A DNA stretch of 34,118 bases, taken from NCBI GenBank assembly GCA_910584715.1, contig CAJUAN010000028.1, forward strand, positions 1-34,118. The letters are read 5' to 3'. Below are positions 1 through 7,964 of this stretch, in pieces. Position 1 is the first letter of the stretch, and each line of letters opens with the position of its first letter. The notes under the pieces were generated by a model that did no database searches, was not told where the DNA came from, and saw only the letters and a program-made list of their open reading frames with translations. This DNA is from an uncultured Oscillospiraceae bacterium. Lineage in GTDB: Bacteria; Bacillota; Clostridia; Oscillospirales; Ruminococcaceae. Position numbers and translations under genes: made by a program.

Positions 1-70
1 GACCCCCGCAAGCTGTGCTCAGCTTGACCAGCTAATCTCTGGCGGGGTTATAACGTTTGTGCGCTAAACA
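1..70 (-). repeat. Terminal interspersed repeat, left copy
   Basis: The reverse complement of this segment aligns with 34031-34101 at the other end, with one indel and roughly a dozen substitutions. Each copy holds a hairpin followed by GCGGGGGTC. The hairpin arms are AAGCTG/CAGCTT here and GAGCTG/CAGCTC in the right copy, so a base pair has changed on both sides and pairing is kept. No transposase gene is adjacent. Both contig ends falling in this element suggests it is multicopy in the genome, which is inference. Confidence 0.75.
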
Positions 71-141
71 AAAATTTATCCTGCCAAATGAGTAAAAACA
101 GTCCGGTACAGTGCGAAACATAAATTATTTACAAAAATGTG

Positions 142-170
142 TTGAAAATACTCATGCCATATGATAAAAT
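142..170 (+). promoter_or_regulatory. Sigma-A promoter of the GH5 gene
   Basis: TTGAAA (142-147), a 17-nt spacer and TAAAAT (165-170). This predicts a start near 177 and a leader of about 25 nt before the GTG start at 202. Confidence 0.65.
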
Positions 171-201
171 TAATAAAATATCTTAACGGAGGTCATTACA
201 G

Positions 202-1389
202 GTGAAAAACAAAACATTAAAAAAAATATGCTCGGCAGTCATAGCTTCGTGTCTGCTTTTATCGCTTTCGGGCTGCGGAAATAAAGAAAATACCGGAAAC
301 GGAGATCCTCAGGACGACAGCTCTCAGACTCAGGAGCAGACCGCTGCTGTAAGCGCCGTAAACGACGAGATACGCGACATTTCCTCCGCGGAGCTTGTAA
401 AGGAAATCAAAGTCGGCTGGAGCCTCGGAAATACTCTCGATTCCACAGGCGGAAGCGGCGTTGACAGTGAAACAAGCTGGGGAAATATCGTTACCACCAA
501 GGAAATGATAACCGCCGTCAAGGACGCGGGCTTCAACATTATAAGGATACCCACCACATGGGGCATACACATGGACGAAAACAATACAGTCGACGAAGCG
601 TGGATGAACCGCGTACAGGAGGTAGTGGACTACGCTTACTCGCAGGATATGTTCGTTATCCTCAATATCCACCACGAGGAATGGCACGACCCTTACTACG
701 ATAACGAAGCTGCGGCCACGGAAAGGCTTAAAGCTCTCTGGACTCAGATAGGAACCCGCTTTGCGGGATACGATGAAAAGCTCATCTTTGAGGGACTCAA
801 CGAACCCCGCAAGAGAAATACCGCTCTTGAATGGAACGGCGGCGACGCAGAGGGTCACGAGGTAGTAAACAATTTTAACGCTGCTTTTGTTGAGACTGTG
901 CGCGGTCTGGGCGGAAACAACGCAAAGCGTCACCTTATGATACCCGCCTATGCGGCAAGCTCTTCGGATCAGGCTATGAAAGCGGTAAAGATACCCGAGG
1001 GCGACGATAAAATAATAGTATCCATTCATGCCTACACTCCCTACGCGTTTGCACTCAGCGACGATCTTCTGGCAAGGGATTTCTCTCCGGACGATCCTTC
1101 CGCAAACGATATCGTTTATCTTATGAACTCCCTGAAAACAAATTTCATTGACAAAGGTACTCCGGTTATCATCGGAGAATTCGGCGCAAGAGCCAAGGCA
1201 AACGAGGAGACCCGCGCCGAATGGGCGACGTTCTATGTAAGCAAGGCAAAGGAGATCGGCGTTCCCTGCCTTTGGTGGGACAACGGCGCGTTTACGGGTA
1301 CCGGCGAAAACTTCGGTATTCTTGACCGCGCGACCTGCACATGGAAGTTCCCTCTTATTGTTGAGGGTCTTATGAAAGGTCTCGAATAA
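202..1389 (+). CDS. GH5-family endoglucanase-type lipoprotein
   Basis: Secreted beta-glycanase of glycoside hydrolase family 5, a retaining TIM-barrel enzyme acting on internal beta-1,4 links of plant glucan or mannan. Residues 1-24 are a lipoprotein signal peptide with lipobox LSGC; Cys25 would be lipidated, anchoring the enzyme outside the membrane. A short D/Q/T-rich linker follows. Family motifs are present: GWSLGNTLDS near 73, the HH pair at 157-158, FEGLNEPR with the acid/base Glu201, and VIIGEFGA with the nucleophile Glu326. The start is GTG at 202 behind CGGAGG. There is no CBM and no dockerin, so it is a cell-surface rather than cellulosomal enzyme. The LGNTLDS pattern resembles subfamily GH5_4, but exact substrate cannot be read from sequence. 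Monocistronic. Confidence 0.9.
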   Translation: MKNKTLKKICSAVIASCLLLSLSGCGNKENTGNGDPQDDSSQTQEQTAAVSAVNDEIRDISSAELVKEIKVGWSLGNTLDSTGGSGVDSETSWGNIVTTKEMITAVKDAGFNIIRIPTTWGIHMDENNTVDEAWMNRVQEVVDYAYSQDMFVILNIHHEEWHDPYYDNEAAATERLKALWTQIGTRFAGYDEKLIFEGLNEPRKRNTALEWNGGDAEGHEVVNNFNAAFVETVRGLGGNNAKRHLMIPAYAASSSDQAMKAVKIPEGDDKIIVSIHAYTPYAFALSDDLLARDFSPDDPSANDIVYLMNSLKTNFIDKGTPVIIGEFGARAKANEETRAEWATFYVSKAKEIGVPCLWWDNGAFTGTGENFGILDRATCTWKFPLIVEGLMKGLE

Positions 1390-1420
1390 TATAATTTAAA
1401 ACACCGTATTATATAATAGT

Positions 1421-1455
1421 ATATCCCCGAATGGAAACGTCTCATTCGGGGATAT
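1421..1455. terminator. Hairpin between convergent genes
   Basis: A perfect 13-bp stem (1421-1433 with 1443-1455) and 9-nt loop sit between the ends of the GH5 gene (1389) and the minus-strand export gene (1459). The U-tracts are weak on both sides, so bidirectional termination is likely but not certain. Confidence 0.65.
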
Positions 1456-1458
1456 GAT

Positions 1459-1746
1459 TTACAGCTGTTTATTATCCTTTGCAATGCGCATTACCTGCAC
1501 ATAGATACCCGCCACAAGCTGGTAAAGATCCGGAGGGATACCCTGACCTACGTTCAGCATGGTAAGCAGCGCGGTTGCGGAGTCGTCCCGATAGATAGGC
1601 ACGCCGTTTTCGTCGGCAAGATTGATTATCTTTTCAGCGACATGACCGTGTCCCGAAGCCACAACTATAGGAGTGTAGTCCTTATCGGGATTGTACCTGA
1701 GCGCCACAGCGGAATTGCTGGGCTTTTTTCCCTTATATCCTGACAT
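1459..1746 (-). CDS. FlhB C-terminal-domain protein (YlqH-like)
   Basis: A 95-aa stand-alone version of the cytoplasmic domain of FlhB/EscU, the export-apparatus switch of flagellar and type III secretion. The pattern runs AVALRYNPDKD, then P-VVA-G-G-VAEKII-LA-ENGVPIYRD, then IPPDLYQLVAGIYVQVM, matching the FlhB C-terminal fold over its whole length. The autocleavage motif NPTH is absent: the corresponding place reads NPDKD, as in the small YlqH family of Firmicutes. It therefore should not self-cleave. It overlaps the 3' end of the upstream FliK-like gene by 14 nt, the ylqG-ylqH arrangement known from Bacillus. The ATG at 1746 follows AAAGGAGG. Its precise role in export is not established. 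Confidence 0.8.
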   Translation of the reverse strand: MSGYKGKKPSNSAVALRYNPDKDYTPIVVASGHGHVAEKIINLADENGVPIYRDDSATALLTMLNVGQGIPPDLYQLVAGIYVQVMRIAKDNKQL

Positions 1747-3664
1747 TCAGACCAGTCCTCCTTTCGTTCAGCTTGGGGAATATGTTCGTAAGGTCGCGTT
1801 TCCGCTTCAAGGGCTGTATCATTACCTTTTCCGCGCTGTAGCCGCAGGCAGCCGCCAGATCGGGAAGCATTTCCTTAATCGGAAGATAGCTTCTTTCCGT
1901 TCCCGCGGGACACATAAGAGCCGCGTTTACCGATTTTCCGCGCGCGTACACCTCAAGCTCGAAGTATCCTGCGTCCTCTATCTCAAAGCACAGGAAAAGA
2001 TGATTGTCCGATTCTCCCGTTTCAGGATCACGGTCGGCGTCCGGGTCTGCCCAAAGCTCGCCGAAAGCCTTCATTCCATCCATATTCATAGGTACGAGAA
2101 AATGCAGCAGGGGAGTGAACACTCCCGGAGCGCTGAGGAGCCCCTGTATCATATCTGGTCTGCTCATATCCGAAAGGGATTTCAGCGACGGATCGTTGAT
2201 ATTCTTTATAAGGAAATCCAGCATATTCTCCATTGTTGTGGGCGGGCGGTACTGAATGCCCTGCGCCATAGCCATTTCGGAGAGAACAAGGTTTATTCCC
2301 TGGGCGAGAACGATTTTTTTGTCAAGATTTTCGGCGCGGTTGACTATTACGCTGAGCCTGTCGATCAGGCTGTTCAGGTCGCGGGTCTTTTCAAAGTCCC
2401 GGATAAGAGTATTGAGACCGCCTTTCATATTGTCGGACACAAGGGGAGAGAGGATTTTTTTCAGAAGAGCCGTTCCTTCCTTTATTGAAAAGGCTTCCTT
2501 CGGGACTTCCGCGGCGGTTCGGGTATCCTGCGGTCCGGTGTTTTTAGCGGCGTCCGCAGTTCTGTCCGTTTCCGCGGCGGATATTTCCGTATCCGCTGTT
2601 TGCTCGGCGGTATCTTTGGGTATGTTAAGCTCCTCGGCAAGCTTGCTGAGATTTTCCGAAAGCTGTTCCGGGGTCAGCTTTTCCAGACCTGCGTTTACTG
2701 CGTCGGCAAGTCTTTCGGTAAGCATGGTCATGGACATCTGCGCGGAAGCGGAGGGATTATCCCTGAGCGCGGCAAGCTTTATATCCGCTGGGAGCCTTGC
2801 GCTTTCCACAAATTTTGTGAACAACATATTCAGCTTGTCGGCTGTTTCCGCGTCGGGAGCCATATTCAGCACAGCCTGGAAGCTGTCACCAAGAGCGGAG
2901 GGGTCGCCGTTGAACCGTGAAAGATTGTAGGTGATAAGCGACAGCAGGTTCTGGGTGCGGTCGTTCAGCAGCAGGCTTTTTTCAAGATAGCTCACAAGCG
3001 CGAGAACGTCGTTCTTTACCGTGCCGAAGTTTTCGGCGGAAAGCTTGTCGGCTGTCTGCAAAAGCAGATCGACTATCTCGCGGCTCTGGGCGGCTTCTCC
3101 CGCAAGGTACCGCAGGGACGCGGATATTGAAGCTATGATATCGTCCCGCGCGACGGACGAAGCTGCCGCCTTGAGGAAATCCATAACTGCAAGGCTTACC
3201 TCTTCCGAGGCTGGAGAACCGGCAAGTCCTGCGATCATGTCCTTTAAAGCGCCCCAAAGCTCTCCGCTGAACATTGTCGCCTCGTCCTGCTGACGGATAA
3301 TGTCGTCGGTCAGCTCGTCGGGGGTGAGGAGTATCTCGTTGGCAAATTCCGTCACCTTGTTGAGAAGCTCAGCGTTTCCCGCCGCGCCGAGAGCGGAAAG
3401 CGTACCCGTGCCGAGAACGCCTTTAAGCAATACGGCGGCAAGGGCGGGATCCTTTGATATAGCAGTTTGAAGCTTGGGAAGCCCCGTACCCGCCTGATCC
3501 TTCAGGTTCTGTTCGCCGAGCTGCTCGTCACGGGTGTTTGTCTTGTTGATATAGTCAACGTTGCCCAGATCGAAAACCTGTTCGGGAGCCTGGGGCTTTA
3601 CGCTGGTGTTCAGGTTATAGTCCTTCGGTGCGACGGGAGTAGTTACTCTTAACAAGTCTGACAT
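1733..3664 (-). CDS. FliK/YlqG-like large protein
   Basis: A 643-aa, mostly helical protein with no signal peptide or TM segment. The last ~120 residues (LHFLVPMNMDGMKAFGELW, then LFLCFEIEDAGYFELEVYARG) resemble the C-terminal domain of hook-length control protein FliK, the part that contacts FlhB. The middle (about 370-420) is a low-complexity T/A/E/D linker. Start choice: an ATG at 3673 lies directly against AAAGGA, while the ATG at 3664 lies 9 nt after it; 3664 is preferred. It is translationally coupled to the FlhB-like gene, so the pair probably forms an export or length-control accessory. The family assignment rests on the C-terminus and context; similarity is weak elsewhere. Confidence 0.6.
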   Translation of the reverse strand: MSDLLRVTTPVAPKDYNLNTSVKPQAPEQVFDLGNVDYINKTNTRDEQLGEQNLKDQAGTGLPKLQTAISKDPALAAVLLKGVLGTGTLSALGAAGNAELLNKVTEFANEILLTPDELTDDIIRQQDEATMFSGELWGALKDMIAGLAGSPASEEVSLAVMDFLKAAASSVARDDIIASISASLRYLAGEAAQSREIVDLLLQTADKLSAENFGTVKNDVLALVSYLEKSLLLNDRTQNLLSLITYNLSRFNGDPSALGDSFQAVLNMAPDAETADKLNMLFTKFVESARLPADIKLAALRDNPSASAQMSMTMLTERLADAVNAGLEKLTPEQLSENLSKLAEELNIPKDTAEQTADTEISAAETDRTADAAKNTGPQDTRTAAEVPKEAFSIKEGTALLKKILSPLVSDNMKGGLNTLIRDFEKTRDLNSLIDRLSVIVNRAENLDKKIVLAQGINLVLSEMAMAQGIQYRPPTTMENMLDFLIKNINDPSLKSLSDMSRPDMIQGLLSAPGVFTPLLHFLVPMNMDGMKAFGELWADPDADRDPETGESDNHLFLCFEIEDAGYFELEVYARGKSVNAALMCPAGTERSYLPIKEMLPDLAAACGYSAEKVMIQPLKRKRDLTNIFPKLNERRTGLNVRI

Positions 3665-3820
3665 ACGAGCCATTCCTTTCCGGAATTTACCATAAAATCT
3701 GCTGGGAATATATCCCAATAACATTAAAAACCGATCAATCTGTTGGCTTTTTACAATTTTTTGTGCTATTTTGTTAAAAATGAACGAAAATTCACCTAAA
3801 AATTTTTCCGCTTTATTCTT

Positions 3821-3849
3821 ATTATATTACATTTTTGTCTTGAAGTAAA
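3821..3849 (-). promoter_or_regulatory. Sigma-A promoter of the FliK-like gene
   Basis: On the minus strand: TTTACT (3844-3849), 17-nt spacer, TATAAT (3821-3826). Its -35 box shares bases 3844-3845 with the -35 box of the divergent cheA promoter. Confidence 0.55.
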
Positions 3850-3868
3850 GAGTTTTTTATAGTATAAT
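3840..3868 (+). promoter_or_regulatory. Sigma-A promoter of the cheA operon
   Basis: TTGAAG (3840-3845), 17-nt spacer, TATAAT (3863-3868). The predicted start is near 3875, giving a leader of about 147 nt. The chemotaxis operon thus appears to be housekeeping-sigma dependent rather than sigma-28 dependent. Confidence 0.7.
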
Positions 3869-3874
3869 TAAAAA

Positions 3875-4021
3875 TATAGTATAGAATATTATGGCGTGTT
3901 GCAGCATTTTACAGCAAAAGTACTTGTGCCGCGGCAAAGTCATGAGCACAGGTTCCGCACAGCACACAGCGTATGCTGCATCAAACCCTGTAAGGGGATA
4001 AACTGATAGGTAGGTGTTTTT
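3875..4021 (+). other. Structured 5' leader of cheA, unassigned
   Basis: The leader contains several short pairings: TGTGC/GCACA (3925-3950), ACAGG/CCTGT (3948-3991), CAGCA/TGCTG (3960-3978) and CCCT/AGGG (3986-3996). The first two share bases, so they exclude each other. It has two GCAAA blocks but does not fit the c-di-GMP-I riboswitch consensus. Function unknown. Confidence 0.35.
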
Positions 4022-6484
4022 ATGGCAAAATTTGAAGCGGGAATGGAAGCAATGGCGGATATGTATGTCTTCGAGACTACGTCGCTTCTTGAACAGCTGG
4101 ACCAAATTCTGATGAAAACTGAAAACGAGAGCAGCTTTGCCGAGGAGGATATCAACGAGATATTCCGAACCATGCATACTATTAAGGGCTCCTCCGCCAT
4201 GATGGGACTCGAAAATATGTCCAAGCTTGCTCACGCCATCGAGGATATGTTTTACATTATCCGTGAGGATCATCCTGTTATTTCTTCAATGGAAACTCTG
4301 TATGATATCATTTTCAGCGCCTCGGACCTCTTAAAGGCAGAGATCGAAAATCTTCAGGAGGACGAATACACCCCCACAGATTTTACCGAACAGATGACAA
4401 AGATCGAGGACTTCGCCGCCGTTCTTAAAGGCGCCTCCCCTGCGGACGGAGCTGCGGCTGCCGAGGCTCCCGCCGCTTCTTCCGCAGCAGCCCCTGCGCC
4501 GACTGCCGCTGCTCCGACGGCTCCGGCTGCCGCAGCCGCTCCGGTATCGGGTTCCGGGCTTACCACGGTAAAGGTTTTCTTCGAAGACGACTGCAAAATG
4601 GAAAACCTGCGCGCTCTTCTGGTTATCAACAGAATATCCGAAAGCTGTGCAGAGCTTGAATACATACCCGAGGATATCGAAAACAACGGCGACACCGCCA
4701 AGACTATTATCAACGACGGCTTTCTCGTTAAGTTCCGTCCGGCTCCCGGCTCGTCAACCGACGGTATCATGGAAACTATCCGCACAACAGCCAACGTAAA
4801 GAGCTGCGATATCATTGAACGCGGTTCCGAGGCCGCCGCTTCGACAGCCGACGCTGTAACTACAGTGAGGGTGCACTTTGACGACGACTGCAAAATGGAG
4901 AATCTCCGCGCTCTGCTTGTCGTAAACAACGTCAGGGACGTGTGCGAGAACGTTACCTTCGAGCCTGCCGACATAGAGGACAATGCCGAAACTTCAAGGA
5001 TCATTGTGGAGGAAGGCTTTGTCGTACGCTTTAAATCCGATAAGCCTCAGATGGTTTTGCAGGTCATAGAGGGTACTCCCAGCGTTAAATCCTATGTGGT
5101 TGAGGAATCTCCCGAACAGGCTCCCGCAGCCGCAGCTCCCAAGGAAGCAGCTCCGGCTCAGGCTTCAGCACAGCCCTCTCAGGCTGCGACAAGCGCACAG
5201 CCTGCTCCCGCAAAGAAAGCGGAGTCTCCCAAGCCCGCCGCAAAGAAGGCGGAAGCTTCCAAGCCCGCTGCTGACAACGGCGCAGCAGGCGCGGCAAAGG
5301 GCGGTGTAAAGCAGTCCCTTATTTCAGTAAACCTCAACAAGCTTGACGTACTTCTTGATCTGGTAGGAGAAATAGTTATCACGGAAGCTATGGTAACCTC
5401 CAATCCCGACCTCAAGGGTCTGAAGCTCGATAATTTCCAGAAGTCCGCGAGACAGCTCAGAAAGCTCAACAGCGAGCTTCAGGACGCTGTAATGTCCATG
5501 CGGATGGTTCCCATTTCGGGCGCGTTCAATAAAATGACGCGTATCGTCCGCGATATGAAGGTAAAGCTGGGCAAGGACGTTGAACTCATCTTCGAGGGCG
5601 AGGACACCGAGGTAGACAAGTCCATTATCGATCAGCTCAACGACCCTCTCATGCACATGGTAAGAAACTCCATGGATCACGGTATCGAGGAAAATGTTGA
5701 GGACAGAATAGCGGCTGGCAAGTCTCCTAAGGGCAAGATAACGCTTTCCGCCTACAATGCGTCCGGTGAGGTAATAATCGTTATCGCCGACGACGGTCAG
5801 GGAATCGACCCAGAAAAGGTTCTTGCAAAGGCTGAAAGAAACGGTATTCTCACAAAGCCCTCAAGCGAATATTCCGAAAAAGAGATACTCAATATGATAA
5901 TGCTCCCCGGCTTCTCTACGAACGAGCAGGTAACGGAATACTCGGGCAGAGGCGTTGGTATGGACGTTGTTAAAAAGAACATCGAAAAGATCGGCGGAAG
6001 CGTTTCCGTTGACTCAAAGTTCGGTCAGGGATCCAACTTCGTTATCAAGATCCCCCTGTCACTGTCTATCGTGGACGGTATGGAAATATCCGTCGGCAAC
6101 TCGATCTTCACAATTCCTATAAACTCTATCCGGAACTCTTTCAAGGTTCAGCCTAACCAGCTCGTAAAGGATACAACGGGTAAGGAAATGGTAATGGTCT
6201 ACGGCGAGTGCTACCCGCTTATCAGACTGTATCAGCTCTACGACCTTAAACCAAACACCGAGAACATATTTGACGGCATTGTTATTCTGGTGGAGACGGA
6301 CGGAAAGAGCGCCTGCATTTTTGCCGACGAGCTTATCGGAGAACAGCAGGTAGTTCTCAAGCCTTTCCCTGCGATATTGGGAAATTACAATATCAAGCAG
6401 TACGGCATGAGCGGATGTTCGATCCTTGGCGACGGTTCGATAACTATTATTATAGATGTGAGCAACGTTATCAGCGATTTCTGA
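4022..6484 (+). CDS. cheA: Chemotaxis histidine kinase CheA
   Basis: Cytoplasmic kinase of the chemoreceptor array, passing phosphate to CheY and CheB. Domain order over 820 aa: Hpt/P1 (1-135) with phospho-acceptor His52 in MHTIKGSS; Ala/Pro linker (140-178); a P2-like domain at 181-265 and a second copy at 280-360, both containing DDCKMENLRALLV; a Pro/Ala/Lys linker (361-430); P3 dimerisation (from about 432); the P4 ATPase with N-box MHMVRNSMDHGIE, G1 ADDGQGID and G2 SGRGVGMDVVK; and the CheW-like P5 domain to the end. Duplicated P2 is unusual (most CheA have one or none) and makes the protein longer than typical. It heads the cheA-W-R-B operon. The start lies after AGGTAGG. Confidence 0.95.
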   Translation: MAKFEAGMEAMADMYVFETTSLLEQLDQILMKTENESSFAEEDINEIFRTMHTIKGSSAMMGLENMSKLAHAIEDMFYIIREDHPVISSMETLYDIIFSASDLLKAEIENLQEDEYTPTDFTEQMTKIEDFAAVLKGASPADGAAAAEAPAASSAAAPAPTAAAPTAPAAAAAPVSGSGLTTVKVFFEDDCKMENLRALLVINRISESCAELEYIPEDIENNGDTAKTIINDGFLVKFRPAPGSSTDGIMETIRTTANVKSCDIIERGSEAAASTADAVTTVRVHFDDDCKMENLRALLVVNNVRDVCENVTFEPADIEDNAETSRIIVEEGFVVRFKSDKPQMVLQVIEGTPSVKSYVVEESPEQAPAAAAPKEAAPAQASAQPSQAATSAQPAPAKKAESPKPAAKKAEASKPAADNGAAGAAKGGVKQSLISVNLNKLDVLLDLVGEIVITEAMVTSNPDLKGLKLDNFQKSARQLRKLNSELQDAVMSMRMVPISGAFNKMTRIVRDMKVKLGKDVELIFEGEDTEVDKSIIDQLNDPLMHMVRNSMDHGIEENVEDRIAAGKSPKGKITLSAYNASGEVIIVIADDGQGIDPEKVLAKAERNGILTKPSSEYSEKEILNMIMLPGFSTNEQVTEYSGRGVGMDVVKKNIEKIGGSVSVDSKFGQGSNFVIKIPLSLSIVDGMEISVGNSIFTIPINSIRNSFKVQPNQLVKDTTGKEMVMVYGECYPLIRLYQLYDLKPNTENIFDGIVILVETDGKSACIFADELIGEQQVVLKPFPAILGNYNIKQYGMSGCSILGDGSITIIIDVSNVISDF

Positions 6485-6490
6485 TTTGCT

Positions 6491-6557
6491 CTGCCTGACA
6501 GCGGACGCATTAAAAGACGGTTCGCGGCGGGAGGCAGAATGCGTCCCCGCCCGGAAC
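6491..6557 (+). other. Structured cheA-cheW intercistronic RNA
   Basis: The 99-nt gap holds competing pairings: GGACGCATT (6503-6511) with AATGCGTCC (6538-6546), CTGCCT (6491-6496) with AGGCAG (6532-6537), and GTTC..GGCGGG (6520-6531) with CCCGCC..GAAC (6546-6557). The first two would interlock as a pseudoknot; the third excludes the first. There is no U-tract, so it is not a terminator. It may tune cheW translation or mRNA processing (inference). Confidence 0.4.
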
Positions 6558-6583
6558 GGTCTATATAGAAAGGAAGATCTCAA

Positions 6584-7048
6584 ATGGCAGAAAATACCAC
6601 TGATTCAAGATCCGCCTATACAGCGGACGGAATTGAAATCCTCTTTTTCAATATCGGCGAAAGTATTTACGGTATTGAAATAAAATATGTTCAGGAAATC
6701 ATCAGCGTGGAACAGATCACTGTTGTCCCCAAAATCCCCGACTACATAAAGGGTGTTATCAACATACGCGGAAAGGTAGTACCTATCATAAGCGTGAGAA
6801 ACCGCTTCGGCATAGAGGAGATACCTTATGACGACAGAACCTGTATCATCGTCCTTGAATTTGAGGACGGAGAGCAGGTGGGTATCATCGTTGACAGAGT
6901 TCAGGAGGTTCTTGTAGCCAAGCCCGGAGATATCAGCAAGGCTCCCGATTCCAAAAACGTAAACGCAAACCGCTACATCAAATCAATCATCGAGATAGAA
7001 GGCGACATCAAGCTGCTTCTGGACTGCGACAAGCTTATTGCTGACTGA
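6584..7048 (+). CDS. cheW: Chemotaxis adaptor CheW
   Basis: A 154-aa cytoplasmic adaptor linking CheA to chemoreceptor tips. It is a single CheW domain with the usual landmarks: ILFFNIGESIYGIEIKYVQEI at the N-terminus, VVPKIPDYIKGVINIRGKVVPIISVR in the middle, and GIIVDRVQEVL near the end. Length is normal. The ATG follows AAAGGAAG. It lies second in the che operon, 99 nt after cheA and 16 nt before cheR, so the core kinase complex and the adaptation enzymes are made together. Confidence 0.95.
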   Translation: MAENTTDSRSAYTADGIEILFFNIGESIYGIEIKYVQEIISVEQITVVPKIPDYIKGVINIRGKVVPIISVRNRFGIEEIPYDDRTCIIVLEFEDGEQVGIIVDRVQEVLVAKPGDISKAPDSKNVNANRYIKSIIEIEGDIKLLLDCDKLIAD

Positions 7049-7064
7049 TCGGAGGTGCCTGAAA

Positions 7065-7922
7065 ATGCTTAAACTTACAGACGACGATTTTAACCGTCTT
7101 GTCGCCTACATGAAAAAAAATTACGGCATAAATCTCGATAAAAAGCGTATCCTTATAGAGGGAAGACTTTCCAATATGGTCACCCAGCGAGGCTTTAAGT
7201 CCTTCAAGGAGTTCATTGATTTCGCTTTTGCCGACAAAACGGGCAACGAAACAATGCAGCTTGTAAACAAGCTTACCACGAACCACACCTTTTTCATGCG
7301 CGAACCGGAGCATTTTGAGTTCCTGAAAAGCACTATCATGCCCCAAATGGAAAAGGAAAACGCTGCGACCCGCACGCTTAATTTCTGGTGCGCCGCGTCC
7401 TCCACGGGACAGGAGCCCTATACGCTGGTAATGACTATCGACGATTACCTCGGCGCCAAGGCTTCCGCCTGGAACGTAAAGCTGCTTGCAACCGACCTTG
7501 ATACCGAGGTGCTGAAAACCGCACAGGCAGGTATTTACACTATTGATATGCTCAAGGACGTCCCCAAGCAGTGGCTGACGAAATATTTCACCAAGCTTCC
7601 CGACGGACGCTATCAGGTAATTGACAGGCTCCGCAAGCAGATCACTTACAAGCAGTTCAACCTTATGGACAGAATCGTTGCCCAGCGTCCTTACGATTTT
7701 ATAAGCTGCCGCAACGTTATGATCTATTTTGAGCAGGAGACCAAAAACGCTCTTATCGAACGCTTTTACGATGTTACGAGAGAAAACGGATATCTTTACA
7801 TAGGTCACGCGGAAAGCGTAGGCAAAAATACCCGCTACACCTATGTTAAACCGGCGGTTTACAAAAAGGTGTCCAACAAGCCGGACGGAGCCAAGTCTTT
7901 CGCAGGAAGAATCACCAAATAA
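7065..7922 (+). CDS. cheR: Chemoreceptor methyltransferase CheR
   Basis: A 285-aa S-adenosylmethionine-dependent methyltransferase that methylates glutamates on chemoreceptor signalling helices during adaptation. It has an N-terminal helical domain (about 1-75) with NYGINLDKKR and LTTNHTFFMREPEHF, then the SAM-binding domain with FWCAASSTGQEPYTL, LATDLDTEVL and FDFISCRNVMIYF-type motifs (here YDFISCRNVMIYF). The chosen ATG at 7065 follows GGAGGT with 8-nt spacing; an upstream in-frame ATG at 7038 lies inside cheW and has no comparable site. It partners with the CheB esterase encoded next, and with the 6-TM receptor at 20098-21624 if that is methylated. Confidence 0.95.
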   Translation: MLKLTDDDFNRLVAYMKKNYGINLDKKRILIEGRLSNMVTQRGFKSFKEFIDFAFADKTGNETMQLVNKLTTNHTFFMREPEHFEFLKSTIMPQMEKENAATRTLNFWCAASSTGQEPYTLVMTIDDYLGAKASAWNVKLLATDLDTEVLKTAQAGIYTIDMLKDVPKQWLTKYFTKLPDGRYQVIDRLRKQITYKQFNLMDRIVAQRPYDFISCRNVMIYFEQETKNALIERFYDVTRENGYLYIGHAESVGKNTRYTYVKPAVYKKVSNKPDGAKSFAGRITK

Positions 7923-7964
7923 ATCGGCAAAGGAGCGCCCCGTATTTTCCGGAGGCGGTGTGTT

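Noticed and set aside
1..70. Insertion-sequence or transposon ends at the contig edges
   Set aside because: No transposase anywhere in the window, and all enclosed genes are ordinary chromosomal functions.
202..1389. Cellulosomal GH5 enzyme
   Set aside because: No dockerin or CBM; the lipobox Cys25 points to membrane anchoring.
3875..4021. c-di-GMP-I (GEMM) riboswitch before cheA
   Set aside because: Two GCAAA blocks are present, but the GACGCAAAGCC block, the GNRA hairpin and the 3' receptor part cannot be aligned.
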